Assembly (NCBI GenBank): GCA_043554545.1
Contig: CP121337.1
Span: forward strand, 4,340,001 to 4,404,000
From: UBA7330 sp043554545
GTDB lineage: Bacteria; Bacteroidota; Bacteroidia; Cytophagales; Cyclobacteriaceae
Length of the DNA stretch: 64,000 nucleotides
Reading direction: 5' to 3'
Shown: piece by piece, positions 1 to 9,131 of the stretch
Layout: every line of letters starts with the position of its first letter
How positions within the stretch are numbered: position 1 is the first letter of the stretch
Notes under the pieces: generated by a model
The model's database searches: none
What the model saw: only the letters and a program-made list of their open reading frames with translations
Told to the model about the DNA's origin: nothing
Translations under genes and position numbers: made by a program

Positions 1-1
1 T

Positions 2-226
2 TCAGCCAATATATTTGGATCAGGATTCCCCAGACAATTGATCCCCTCCTTTGCATGGGGAGGGAATAGGGGTTTTATCACCTATAGTTTTGAAAAAGCA
101 TTGAAAATGATAGGTGTTTCCATGAGGCGTAAAAACAAAGAAATGACACCCCAGGTTATCAAAATGCTTGAACATGTCTTTAAAGATTCATCCATCGTTC
201 GTAATTGGGAAAAACAAAACAAATGA
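2..226 (+). CDS. GlmU-like sugar nucleotidyltransferase, C-terminal end only (cut by window start)
   Basis: Only the last 74 codons are present; the frame is open from base 2 to the TGA at 224-226. The residues around IPSFAWGG, followed by a YSFEKAL helix and an RR pair, match the end of the Bacteroidota putative sugar nucleotidyltransferase family (GlmU-like, UDP-N-acetylglucosamine diphosphorylase type), which ends in a left-handed beta-helix plus a short helical tail. The enzyme would make nucleotide sugars for envelope synthesis in the cytoplasm. Its stop overlaps the holB start as ATGA, so the two are probably translationally coupled. The catalytic N-terminal half lies outside the window, so the assignment rests on the tail alone. 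Confidence 0.7.
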   Translation, partial: SANIFGSGFPRQLIPSFAWGGNRGFITYSFEKALKMIGVSMRRKNKEMTPQVIKMLEHVFKDSSIVRNWEKQNK

Positions 227-1347
227 GATTCAAAGACATCCCCGGACACCAGGAGATCAAGGGTTACCTGATCTCTGCGCATAAGAATAACCGCATTGCT
301 CATGCACAACTATTTAGCGGCATTCCAGGAACGGCCAATTTTTCTATCGCGCTGGCATTTGCCACCTACATCATGTGCAGAGAAAGATCTGAGGGTGATT
401 CTTGCGGTAAGTGTGAGAATTGCCACAAAATGAATAAGCTCATTCATCCTGATCTACACTTCTTTTTTCCTAAACCCTCCGCCAAGCCAAAAGACTATGA
501 CAAGGCTTTCAGCGAATCACTAAAAAAATGGCGTGAACTCATTTCTCAGAATATCTTTCCGGATCTAAATGACTGGATCAATTTTAATGGTTTTGAAAGT
601 AAAAACTTGCTGATTTCTAAAGAAGACAGCAAAAACATCATCAAAACAGTTAGCATGAAATCCTTTGAAGGGGAGTTTAAACTGGTATTTATCTGGTACC
701 CCGAGTTAATGAATCCTGCTGCAGCAAACGCAATCCTAAAAGTACTTGAGGAACCACCAACCAACACAATCTACTTTTTGGTCACTTACGCTTACGAAAG
801 CTTATTGACTACCATCATATCCAGAACACAACTTATTTCTGTTCCCCCTTTCAAACGAGAAGAAATTGAGACCTACCTGATAGCGCATAAGGAGGTGGAG
901 CCTGAAATGGCTAAAAAAGTTAGTCACCTGGCAAATGGCAGCATGAGTAAGGCTTTTCAAGAGCTGGATAACATCGGCGAAATGGCATACCAGCAATTCC
1001 AGGAATGGATGAGAAATTGCTTCAAAAGAAACTATTCAGAGCTGGTGAAACAAAGCGAAGGGTTCGCACAAAAGTCTAAGCCTGATCAGCGAAGTCAACT
1101 CGCATATAGCATTTCCCTGCTCAGAGAATCATTGATTTCAACTACCTCCTCTGAGAGGATGGAAGGTCATAACGAAGGCGAAGAAAAATTTATTAGAAAT
1201 TTTGGTTCTGCTAATTCTTTAGAAGTAATGGAGCGAATCAACCAAATGCTTAGTCTTGCCATGAGTAACCTTGAAAGAAATGCGAACCCCAGAATAACAT
1301 TCATGGATCTTTCTCTTAAATTCTGTAGCTTATTCCATCAGCCATGA
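223..1347 (+). CDS. holB: DNA polymerase III subunit delta'
   Basis: This is the clamp-loader delta' subunit, which works with gamma/tau and delta to load the sliding clamp. I chose the ATG at 223 because it gives the usual MRFKDIPGH start and an ATGA overlap with the upstream gene; an alternative start lies 6 codons upstream at 205. Visible parts are an AAA+ N-terminal segment with a degenerate P-loop (GIPGTANFS, residues 33-41, lacking the Lys-Thr of ATP binders, as normal for delta'), a four-cysteine zinc knuckle (Cys52, 61, 64, 67), and the ANAILKVLEEPP clamp-loader motif, followed by helical domains. The length of 374 residues fits the family. The downstream gene overlaps by 4 bases. Confidence 0.93.
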   Translation: MRFKDIPGHQEIKGYLISAHKNNRIAHAQLFSGIPGTANFSIALAFATYIMCRERSEGDSCGKCENCHKMNKLIHPDLHFFFPKPSAKPKDYDKAFSESLKKWRELISQNIFPDLNDWINFNGFESKNLLISKEDSKNIIKTVSMKSFEGEFKLVFIWYPELMNPAAANAILKVLEEPPTNTIYFLVTYAYESLLTTIISRTQLISVPPFKREEIETYLIAHKEVEPEMAKKVSHLANGSMSKAFQELDNIGEMAYQQFQEWMRNCFKRNYSELVKQSEGFAQKSKPDQRSQLAYSISLLRESLISTTSSERMEGHNEGEEKFIRNFGSANSLEVMERINQMLSLAMSNLERNANPRITFMDLSLKFCSLFHQP

Positions 1348-1766
1348 ATAATAAGATAGTCATTGGAAGAAAAGATAAGGTAGATCTGCCTGATTTTCAG
1401 ATATACAACATTAACGCTAAGGTAGATACTGGAGCCTATACCTCATCGATTCATTGCACGAAAATTAAACTCATTGATGGTGTACTCCACTTCCAAATAC
1501 CCGGGCTAATTGAAAAAGAGGTAAAAGATTTTCACACAGAAACCTATTCCATAAAAAATGTAAAAAGCTCAAACGGAAAAACAGAGTCTAGATTTACCAT
1601 CAAAACGCATATCAAATTGTTTGGGCGTACTTACCAAACTGAGTTTACTTTAACTGACCGAAGTAAAATGAAGTATCCTATATTACTGGGCCGCAAAGTA
1701 ATCACGAAAAGATTTCTGGTTGATGTCTCGAAAAAAAATCTTTCATATACTTTAAAGAGTCAATGA
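1344..1766 (+). CDS. RimK-associated retropepsin-like ATP-dependent zinc protease family protein
   Basis: A 140-residue protein with the aspartic-protease-like signature VDTGA (Asp28-Thr-Gly-Ala31) early on and a second conserved segment, YPILLGRKVI, near the end. This is the pattern of the family annotated as ATP-dependent zinc protease (PF05618), a retropepsin-like fold usually encoded next to RimK, the ATP-grasp ligase that adds glutamate to ribosomal protein S6. The start overlaps holB by 4 bases and the stop overlaps the next gene by 4 bases. Its expected partner, RimK, is present downstream only as a deleted remnant, so this gene may have lost its usual context. The biochemical role is not established in this phylum. 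Confidence 0.8.
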   Translation: MNNKIVIGRKDKVDLPDFQIYNINAKVDTGAYTSSIHCTKIKLIDGVLHFQIPGLIEKEVKDFHTETYSIKNVKSSNGKTESRFTIKTHIKLFGRTYQTEFTLTDRSKMKYPILLGRKVITKRFLVDVSKKNLSYTLKSQ

Positions 1767-1987
1767 AAACAGGAACCTTATCCAGAAAAGCAGATTTATA
1801 TGCTACCTCTCGAATAAAAGAGGCAGCCATAAATAGAGGTCACGAGGTACATATCATTGATCACCTAAAATGTGACATGATTATTGAAAAAAGTCAGTTA
1901 GAAAACAAGAAAGACATTGCTGGTAAGATCATCAACTTTGTAGAAAATAATTATCATAAGACGAGAAGTAATAAAAAGAACGCCTGA
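1763..1987 (+). pseudogene. rimK remnant: both ends joined in frame, ATP-grasp core missing
   Basis: The 74-residue product starts like RimK (S6-glutamate ligase): MKTGTLSRKADLYATSRIKE, then RGHEVHIIDHLKC, which aligns with the first 44 or so residues of the roughly 300-residue family. From about residue 46 it jumps to the usual C-terminal tail, with the DIAGKII helix at residues 51-57 followed by a basic end. About 220 residues holding the whole ATP-grasp catalytic domain are absent, so it cannot be an active ligase. The frame is intact, and the start overlaps the protease gene as ATGA while the stop TGA directly abuts the hemC start. It may be a simple in-frame deletion relic, a retained small protein, or an assembly collapse. 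Confidence 0.75.
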
Positions 1988-2902
1988 TTGGAAAAGATTA
2001 GAATTGGTACAAGAAAAAGTAAACTAGCTGTTTGGCAGGCCGATTATGTAGCCGCATTGTTGGAAGGTGAAGGGTTTTCCACGGAAAAAGTATTAATAGA
2101 GACCAAAGGCGACAAGATTCAGGATGTCTCTATTGCCAAAATTGGCAGTAAGGGTGTGTTTACAGAAGAACTGGAATCCATGCTTAGCAATGGAGAAATT
2201 GACATCGCCGTTCACAGTGCCAAAGACCTGCAATCTTCTCTTCCGGATGGCTTTGAAATCATCGCCTTCTCAGAACGTGCATACATCGAAGATGTAATAG
2301 TAAGCGAAAAAAAAATTGACCTGAATAATCCCTCACTGGTTCTCGGAACTAGTTCCACGAGGAGGATTGCTGCTTTCAAACATTTTTATCCCCAAATCCG
2401 AACTGTCGACATGCGTGGTAACCTCCAAACCCGAATAACAAAAATGCAATCGGGCGTTTGTGATGGCCTTGTTCTCGCTCGTGCAGGCGTCCACCGCATG
2501 AACTATGATCACCTGATTAAAATAAAACTGCCTATAAAGGAATTTATCCCTCCAGTTGGACAGGGATGTATCGCCATTGAGGCACATCAAAATATCTCTG
2601 AAAAGAAAAAGGCTTACATCAGTAAAAAAGTAAACAATATACAAGCAGAGAAACAATTACTTGCTGAACGCGCCTATCTGAAAAGACTCGAAGGAGGCTG
2701 TAGCATTCCGGTTTTTGCCAATGCAACACTAAAAAAACAAAATATCCACCTTACGGGTGGCATCCTAAGTCTTGATGGAAAGGTAAGGATCATTAAGGAA
2801 GAAGTTGGTAATAGGCCTGATGATGTAGGTCTGGCTTTGGCAGAAAAAGTTTTAAGTGACGGAGGAGATCACGTCCTAAGGGAGATCAAAAATCAAATCT
2901 GA
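1988..2902 (+). CDS. hemC: Hydroxymethylbilane synthase (porphobilinogen deaminase)
   Basis: It condenses four porphobilinogens into hydroxymethylbilane in haem synthesis, in the cytoplasm. Motifs are RIGTRKSKLAVWQA at the N-terminus, HSAKD with catalytic Asp80, LGTSSTRR, DMRGN, PPVGQG, and LEGGCS with Cys238, the attachment site of the dipyrromethane cofactor. The 304 residues are full length. The start is TTG, immediately after the stop of the rimK remnant, with no ATG near the conserved N-terminus. It is the last gene of the operon; no uroporphyrinogen-III synthase follows, so the pathway is split across the genome. Confidence 0.95.
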   Translation: MEKIRIGTRKSKLAVWQADYVAALLEGEGFSTEKVLIETKGDKIQDVSIAKIGSKGVFTEELESMLSNGEIDIAVHSAKDLQSSLPDGFEIIAFSERAYIEDVIVSEKKIDLNNPSLVLGTSSTRRIAAFKHFYPQIRTVDMRGNLQTRITKMQSGVCDGLVLARAGVHRMNYDHLIKIKLPIKEFIPPVGQGCIAIEAHQNISEKKKAYISKKVNNIQAEKQLLAERAYLKRLEGGCSIPVFANATLKKQNIHLTGGILSLDGKVRIIKEEVGNRPDDVGLALAEKVLSDGGDHVLREIKNQI

Positions 2903-2930
2903 TGTTTAAATTTATTGAAAATTAGTACAT

Positions 2931-3776
2931 ATGAAATTACCTATCTCAATTCTTCTCGGGATGTTGCTGTTGGTTGCTTGTGACGTGGAGAATAAAAATG
3001 AAGATGCATTAATTACCATACACACTGCATTTGGAGACATGAAGGCCATCCTTTATGATGAAACGCCACTACACAAAAAGAACTTCATAGATCTGGCTAA
3101 AAGTGGTAGATATGACAGCACCATGTGGCACAGGGTGATGGAAGACTTTATGATTCAGGGTGGCGATGTATATACTAAAGAGGAAACAGTAGAACCTGAA
3201 GATAAAAAAATACCTGCTGAATTCGTAGAAGGATTCTATCACACAAAAGGCGCTCTGGCTGCTGCAAGGCAACCAGATAATCTAAACCCTAAAAAAATGT
3301 CTTCCTCTGTCCAGTTCTACATTGTAGATGGAAAAGTGTTTTCTGAAAAAGAACTGACAACAGACCAGTATAAGCTCAATGAAAATCTAGGCAAATTACT
3401 ATCAGACGAACGATATGACAGCCTGAGACAAAAATACCTGGACATCAACCAAACGGGAGATCAGGACAGTCTACAACGATTCATTTTTAGTTTAGTTGGT
3501 TTAGTAGAAAGTGAATTCGGTGTAGATGTAAGCATAGAAATGGAGAAGGATAGAATTGAAAAATACACGACTATTGGCGGAGCCTATCACCTGGATGGTA
3601 ATTATACGATTTTTGGAAGGGTCGTGGAAGGACTGGAGGTTATAGATAAAATAGCAGCTGTTGAAACTGGTCGAGCCAACAAACCCGTTGAGGACATCTT
3701 CTTAACAATGGAAGTAGAAATGATTCCAAAGGAAGTCATCACAAAGGAATATGGGTATGAATACCCGAAGGATTAG
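2931..3776 (+). CDS. Cyclophilin-type peptidyl-prolyl isomerase lipoprotein
   Basis: A signal peptide ends in the lipobox LVAC (Cys17), so it is probably anchored in an envelope membrane and folds exported proteins. The cyclophilin core starts with the AFGDMKAILYDETP segment, followed by WHRVMEDFMIQGGD, and ends with YTIFGRVVEGLEVID. Between them is a charged helical insertion of roughly 80 residues (about residues 140-205) not found in short cyclophilins but common in Bacteroidota homologues. It lies 28 bases after hemC and could share its transcript. Confidence 0.88.
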   Translation: MKLPISILLGMLLLVACDVENKNEDALITIHTAFGDMKAILYDETPLHKKNFIDLAKSGRYDSTMWHRVMEDFMIQGGDVYTKEETVEPEDKKIPAEFVEGFYHTKGALAAARQPDNLNPKKMSSSVQFYIVDGKVFSEKELTTDQYKLNENLGKLLSDERYDSLRQKYLDINQTGDQDSLQRFIFSLVGLVESEFGVDVSIEMEKDRIEKYTTIGGAYHLDGNYTIFGRVVEGLEVIDKIAAVETGRANKPVEDIFLTMEVEMIPKEVITKEYGYEYPKD

Positions 3777-3791
3777 CCAGCTGATATAAAA

Positions 3792-4457
3792 TCACTTTTC
3801 AAAAACCAATGCATCTGTTGAGGCTCCCAGTTTATCTAACAATTCTGCGATATCCTTGACCATTTCCCCAGGGCCGCATATATAAAAATGCTGGGTAAAA
3901 TCTTGAATGTGTTTTTTGAGAAAATCCATGTTAATTCTACCATAATCATGTCCGTCTACATGCTCCTTCGATAGTGTTGAAATAAATCTTTCACCAAGCA
4001 TATCCTGAAAATCTGCCTCCATAATGACATCTTTTCCTGTCTTATTAGAGAAAAGAAGCCTTTGATTCTTTAACTGACCCTTTGATTCAAGGTGTTTTAA
4101 GATAGAGATAAAAGGTGTGACACCAGCACCTCCTGCAATAAACACGCCTGGTCCATTGTATTCAATTGCTCCCCAGGCATCACCTATAAATAGGGAGTCT
4201 CCCGAAACCAGGTTATCAACTTCATCTGTCACGCCATTATGGTCATGATAGCATTTAATCGTAAAGGCTAAATGCTTCTCCTCTGGTAAAGAGGTGAAGG
4301 TGAATGGTCTTTTCTTTTCCTCCAGTCCCGGTTTGTCGATAGCCACTTCGGTTGCCTGACCCGGGGTGAAAGTGTAGTCTTTTGGTTTTGTAGTCTTGAT
4401 ATGCTTTACATCATGAGTAAGCGAAAGTATTTCCGTGATTTCAACTTTATATGCCAT
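3792..4457 (-). CDS. FNR-type FAD/NAD(P)-binding oxidoreductase
   Basis: A 221-residue flavoprotein of the ferredoxin-NADP reductase superfamily. The FAD-binding beta-barrel carries RPFTFTSL (residues 50-57), the NAD(P) domain begins with VFIAGGAGVTPF (about 105-116), and a C-terminal ICGPGEMV motif (about 194-201) completes the nucleotide site. There is no cysteine cluster for a 2Fe-2S centre, so it should pass electrons between NAD(P)H and a separate partner. The partner is not evident nearby. It is convergent with the isomerase gene and appears to be a single-gene unit. Confidence 0.82.
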   Translation of the reverse strand: MAYKVEITEILSLTHDVKHIKTTKPKDYTFTPGQATEVAIDKPGLEEKKRPFTFTSLPEEKHLAFTIKCYHDHNGVTDEVDNLVSGDSLFIGDAWGAIEYNGPGVFIAGGAGVTPFISILKHLESKGQLKNQRLLFSNKTGKDVIMEADFQDMLGERFISTLSKEHVDGHDYGRINMDFLKKHIQDFTQHFYICGPGEMVKDIAELLDKLGASTDALVFEK

Positions 4458-4580
4458 AATATCTTATTGCCTTTAATATGTAAAGGAATATGTAGGAAAA
4501 TTGTTTGATTATGTTCTGATTGCCCATTATCTTGAATGGTCTAAACACGCTCACCGAAAATTTCAATTTATCAAATAATC

Positions 4581-5645
4581 ATGAATCTTAAACCGACAAT
4601 AATAATTCCTAATATACTGAGAAAGGTAACGGTATTCATTCTGTTATTATTTGCAATTAAAAGTTTTGGACAGCCATATCCTAACCCCTACCAAATGGTG
4701 GAAAATTGGGCTAAACTTCCCAATGGACGGATAATGGGGGCAGTAGGTAAAGTCACCATAGACCCAGATGGAGAACACATTTGGGCGATTATTCGGTGTG
4801 ACGCTACTGCACCGGATCGATTTGGGAATGAATGTATGGATTCAGATTTAGATCCAATTCTCAAGTTTGATCAGGATGGTAACGTAGTAGAGAGTTTTGG
4901 AGCCGGGATGTTTATCTGGCCCCATGGTATCGCCGTAGATTCAGAGGGAAATGTTTGGGTTACGGAAGCAGTCAGTGACAACCGCCTGCCAAGTGGAGAC
5001 AAGCGAGGTCACCGGGTTATTAAATTTAGTCCTCAGGGAAAAGTACTGATGACCCTGGGAAAATCGGGTATTGCAGGAAATGGAAAATATGAATTCAATT
5101 CACCTGCAGATATTGCGATAGCTGACAATGGCAATATCTTTATTGCTGATGGGCATGGGCAAGACGGTAACAACCGCGTAATGAAATTTTCACCTGACGG
5201 CACTTTTATCAAATCCTGGGGCAAAACCGGATACGGACCCGGAGAGTTTAAAAGCCTTCACTGTCTGGCCATTGATGCCCGGGGAAGACTTTTTGTTGCA
5301 GATCGAGGAAATAATCGACTACAGATATTTGATCAGGAAGGAAACTATATTACTCAATGGACCCAATTTGGGAAACCCAGTGGTATATTCTTTGATGACA
5401 ATGACATGATTTATGTCTCAGATTCTGAATCTGACAATGTCCAAAATCCAGGGTGGGAAATGGGGATTCGCATTGGAGAAGCAAAGCTCGGCTGGGTACA
5501 TTATTTCATACATTTGCCAACTGCTGACCCTCGAAATCCTCGGACCAATGGTGCAGAATTTGTAGCGGTAGACAAATATGGAAATATTTTTGGCGGTGAG
5601 CCAGGCCCAAGAAAATTACAAAAATATATCAGGGTACGGCCTTGA
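4581..5645 (+). CDS. Exported NHL-repeat six-bladed beta-propeller protein
   Basis: It has an N-terminal signal peptide (hydrophobic residues about 16-28, cleavage near SFGQ). The rest is a chain of NHL-type blades, visible as repeated segments such as PHGIAVDSEGNVWV, PADIAIADNGNIFIADG and LHCLAIDARGRLFVADRGNNR. Several relatives are called peptidyl-alpha-hydroxyglycine amidating lyase-like, but I cannot show the metal and catalytic residues of that enzyme here, so a general periplasmic or extracellular propeller is the safer call. The gene stands alone between two minus-strand genes. Confidence 0.72.
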   Translation: MNLKPTIIIPNILRKVTVFILLLFAIKSFGQPYPNPYQMVENWAKLPNGRIMGAVGKVTIDPDGEHIWAIIRCDATAPDRFGNECMDSDLDPILKFDQDGNVVESFGAGMFIWPHGIAVDSEGNVWVTEAVSDNRLPSGDKRGHRVIKFSPQGKVLMTLGKSGIAGNGKYEFNSPADIAIADNGNIFIADGHGQDGNNRVMKFSPDGTFIKSWGKTGYGPGEFKSLHCLAIDARGRLFVADRGNNRLQIFDQEGNYITQWTQFGKPSGIFFDDNDMIYVSDSESDNVQNPGWEMGIRIGEAKLGWVHYFIHLPTADPRNPRTNGAEFVAVDKYGNIFGGEPGPRKLQKYIRVRP

Positions 5646-5759
5646 TACTGATACAATCAAAAGCCTCCAATTTGACATATTAGCAAAGAGCTAGAAGTTG
5701 GAAATATCAAGTGAGTTCGGAATCTTGCTGCGGTTATAATTCCTGTATTTTGGAAAAAC

Positions 5760-8414
5760 TTATTTCCTCCTAAACAGATTCTTCACCGCTTCCTTAGCCT
5801 TTTCCTCCACTTCCTGCTTGGTTTCATCCACTTGTTCTTTTACCTCTTCTTTGGCTTCAGCAACTTTCTCATCAACTACAGCCTTGGCTGAATCTTTAGC
5901 AGCTTCTACCTTTTGAGTAACTACTTCTTTTTGCTTGGCTACCTCATCACTTGCCTGGGTCTTTAGCGCTGATTTCAGACTTGCAGAGCCATCTGATCCT
6001 GCAGGTTTGGCACTTAGAAGCTTAACCTTTGGATCGTTATAATCACCAGTAATACCTAAAGTCAAATCTAAACTTGAAGAAACCAGGTTATTGGCTCCAA
6101 TTAGGGATGAAATGGCGCTGTTTAAGGATTCACCCACCTGTCCAGAAGGTACATTCATCATCATCCCATATTGCAAGCTGCCATCCAGGCCTGTACTTCC
6201 AGAAACGGTTGCAGATCTGCCTCCAAGCGTGATATCAAAAGGTTGTACATGTAAACGTCCACCTTTAATTTCCGTAGACATGATAATATCTTTGATACTC
6301 ACCTCTCCATCCTGCTGATTTAGTTTTGTTACACTAGAAACAGCACTTAACACCTTCACTTCCTGAAGTGACGCCTGAGCAATATTTACGAGACCAGCTC
6401 CTACCATATCTTCATAAATGGGCATCATATCTTCACCCAGTGTTCCGCCTACTTTAAAATTTGTGGAGAATTTGCCAGCCATCTTTTCAGCAACAGGTGC
6501 CAGTTTTTGAATGGTGGTAAAAGATTTGAAAGCCGATGCAATAGACATTTCCTTGATCTGTAAATCGAAATCATAGATAGGCTTATCCAGGCTGGAAGCA
6601 GAATTGTATAACCCATCCATCTCGAAATATCCATCCAACATATTAAAGTTTACTTTTTCCAGTCTTACTGCACCATCTCTAACAATTACATTTCCTGCAA
6701 AATTCTTCAATATGAAATCATCATATAAAATTTGGTCAATGGTAGATGCTAAAACAAAATCAATATCTTCCGGTATCCGAACAACTTCTAAAGCCGCCGT
6801 ATCAGTACTACTTGTTTCTTCCCCGGTATCTTCTTCCTCAACCATCCATTCATTTACATCCACCAGGGAAGAGGTGAAATTTAAAGTGCCATATAATTTC
6901 GTGCTGTCTCCCAGAATATACTGAAGGTGGTTGGTAATGCTACCATTCATATTTAAATCAGTCTTTCCTGCGTTTCCCTTGAATTTAGTTAGTGCAACTG
7001 CTTTAGGGTCGAAAGTCATGCTCGCCTCCGCAATTCCAAAACCTTGCGGCAAATCTGCTGTAGAAGAAAAATAGAAATTGGAGATATTGAGTTCTCCAGA
7101 AGCAGGAAGTTTTTCGTAGCGCTCAGCATCCAGATCCGACATTCTTCCAGACGTACTCAGGGTAGCGGTAATTTTCCCCTTTAGGTCCATACCTTGTTCT
7201 AATGGAATGATCTTGGTAATCTTTTCCAGATCGAGACCACCATTCATTTTAAAATCCCAGAAGTAGTCTTCAAAGTCTTTGAAAATTAATGAAGCAGTTA
7301 ATTTTTCACCGTCCAGCGACATAGCAAAATTGTCCATGATAAAACTAGATTCTTTCAAATCGGCAGATGGATAATCAAAAGCAGCAGAAATATTGATCTG
7401 CTCCATCGGAATTGGATAATCAGCATAAGCAATTTTACCATTTTCCACAGAAAAATTGGCCTTCACCTTAGGCATAGATTTTTCATTATAGGTTCCAGTC
7501 ACATATCCATCAAACCCTACATTACCAGATGCGGCAATGCCATCCAGATATTCCAAATAAACTCCAGGTATCAGCGAAATTATACTCCTAAGGTCTATCT
7601 CCTGACCACTGTACTGGATATCCATATCAATATTTTCATCAGGCATGCTGATAAAACCATCGAAGCCAAAACCAAAATCATTTAAGGCCAGCTTATTCTC
7701 TTTAAATGTAAATTTCATGTTAGCAAGATCCATGGCCATGGTAATATCTGCTGAAAAGTTTTTATTGGAAACATACTCATCACCATCATAGCCCAGATAA
7801 AATTGATCAATATTGGTAGTTGTCACCATATCAAACACATCCTCACGAAAATCTCCAGACCCTTCATGAGTAAACCCAACAAGAATTGTGTAAAAAGGAA
7901 TGGTCAGATCATCATAAAGGATGTTTGCCTCATTGATAATCCACTTTTGAATGCGTATATCTAATGGTTTTCCAGGTTCTGAATGCTCTTCAGTTGCAGG
8001 CGATTCATCCGTTTCCTTTACGATGTCATAATTTGCTGAACCATCCTCCAAAACAAAAACCTTGATGTCTGGTCTATCCAACAGAACACTGATTATGTTA
8101 ATTTGATCCCCCGAAATAACTGACATGATATCCAGAGTGATCTCAAAATTAGCAACATCTAATAAGGTGTCTCCTTCGAACTGATCAATTCCTGCAATCC
8201 CAAAGTCACCAACAGAGGCTGTAATGTTTGGGAAGTGCTTGAATACAGAAACACCAAATGCATCCGTATCATAATATACATTGGCATTCAGACTGCCGTT
8301 GATTTCTTTATCAATAGCAGCTCTGATATCATCTTTAAATATGATTGGCAAAAGAATAGCTGCCAGCAGGATGACTAATACAAGTGATCCAAAAACGATA
8401 AATACCTTTTTCAT
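5760..8414 (-). CDS. AsmA-family inner-membrane protein with a charged helical tail
   Basis: An 884-residue protein with one N-terminal membrane segment (about residues 4-25) and a long periplasmic beta-rich region typical of the AsmA/TamB-like bridge proteins implicated in lipid transport to the outer membrane. The C-terminal AsmA region is visible around the GAGLVNIAQASLQEVKVLSA and VSGSTGLDGSLQYGM segments. After about residue 805 it changes to a Lys/Glu/Ala/Val-rich amphipathic helix with repeated KxxVxxKVxEAK-like units, ending in NLFRRK. That tail is unusual and resembles late-embryogenesis-abundant or apolipoprotein-like repeats. It is a single-gene unit. Confidence 0.8.
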   Translation of the reverse strand: MKKVFIVFGSLVLVILLAAILLPIIFKDDIRAAIDKEINGSLNANVYYDTDAFGVSVFKHFPNITASVGDFGIAGIDQFEGDTLLDVANFEITLDIMSVISGDQINIISVLLDRPDIKVFVLEDGSANYDIVKETDESPATEEHSEPGKPLDIRIQKWIINEANILYDDLTIPFYTILVGFTHEGSGDFREDVFDMVTTTNIDQFYLGYDGDEYVSNKNFSADITMAMDLANMKFTFKENKLALNDFGFGFDGFISMPDENIDMDIQYSGQEIDLRSIISLIPGVYLEYLDGIAASGNVGFDGYVTGTYNEKSMPKVKANFSVENGKIAYADYPIPMEQINISAAFDYPSADLKESSFIMDNFAMSLDGEKLTASLIFKDFEDYFWDFKMNGGLDLEKITKIIPLEQGMDLKGKITATLSTSGRMSDLDAERYEKLPASGELNISNFYFSSTADLPQGFGIAEASMTFDPKAVALTKFKGNAGKTDLNMNGSITNHLQYILGDSTKLYGTLNFTSSLVDVNEWMVEEEDTGEETSSTDTAALEVVRIPEDIDFVLASTIDQILYDDFILKNFAGNVIVRDGAVRLEKVNFNMLDGYFEMDGLYNSASSLDKPIYDFDLQIKEMSIASAFKSFTTIQKLAPVAEKMAGKFSTNFKVGGTLGEDMMPIYEDMVGAGLVNIAQASLQEVKVLSAVSSVTKLNQQDGEVSIKDIIMSTEIKGGRLHVQPFDITLGGRSATVSGSTGLDGSLQYGMMMNVPSGQVGESLNSAISSLIGANNLVSSSLDLTLGITGDYNDPKVKLLSAKPAGSDGSASLKSALKTQASDEVAKQKEVVTQKVEAAKDSAKAVVDEKVAEAKEEVKEQVDETKQEVEEKAKEAVKNLFRRK

Positions 8415-8511
8415 GATTGACTATTTAACCTTATTGAATACCAAATTACAACATAAGATTGACTTGTTCCAAATAAAGGATATACATAGATTGAGTTTAG
8501 CGGGGAGCAAC

Positions 8512-8901
8512 TTATTTAGTTAATGAAACAAAGATATCCTCTAGTTGAAGCCTAATTTTATTCTTAGAAGCTTCTACAACTTTATAGGACAACCCGGGGG
8601 TATTCGAGTTATTATACAACATCAAACTGTCATTACTTATTTCCCAGACCAGGGTATGGCCGATCGTATCCTCAGAAAAGATACATCCCTCATAACCAAA
8701 TCCAACGATGGTGATACTATCCTCCTTAAAAGTGAATGTCCCCCGCATGCTAAAGTCTAATTGTCCTGATAATTCAGGATATCCAGAAGGGTCTGTCTCC
8801 CACCTGGCATCCCATTTCCCTACCCACTTATTTTCCTGACTTTCCTTTTCAGAACCGCAGGCAAAAAAGAAAATGATAAAAAAGATGAATAAGTATTTCA
8901 T
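8512..8901 (-). CDS. Small lipoprotein of unknown function
   Basis: A 129-residue product with a very hydrophobic signal peptide and lipobox FFAC (Cys15), followed by a Ser/Glu/Lys spacer and a compact domain with several tryptophans (KWVGKWDARWETD), resembling lipocalin-like small lipoproteins of Bacteroidota that open with a W-x-G-x-W pattern. I do not recognise a specific family. It lies 97 bases upstream of the AsmA gene on the same strand, so they may share a transcript. Confidence 0.6.
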   Translation of the reverse strand: MKYLFIFFIIFFFACGSEKESQENKWVGKWDARWETDPSGYPELSGQLDFSMRGTFTFKEDSITIVGFGYEGCIFSEDTIGHTLVWEISNDSLMLYNNSNTPGLSYKVVEASKNKIRLQLEDIFVSLTK

Positions 8902-9051
8902 TTAGATAACCCCTGTTTGATTCAAAAATAACCAGATTAAAAATACTTCAACAGAAGATCTAACACATGGTTCTTCCCTAAAAGTTATGGACTACGCTTT
9001 TCTTAATTCAAAAACCTGCTCAAAACCCATATTCATGATATTGTTAACAAT

Positions 9052-9082
9052 TTGGTAACATTGATCTCATTGCATAACTTTA
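9052..9082 (+). promoter_or_regulatory. Candidate Bacteroidota housekeeping promoter
   Basis: TTG at 9052-9054 is followed after 20 bases by TAACTTTA at 9075-9082, one base from the TAnnTTTG -7 consensus. It lies about 50 bases before the start of the exported protein gene at 9132, which suits that gene. Called by eye only. Confidence 0.4.
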
Positions 9083-9131
9083 AGATAACATTAAAGGGCT
9101 GATACCATAACAGTTAAAGAAGAATACCCAT

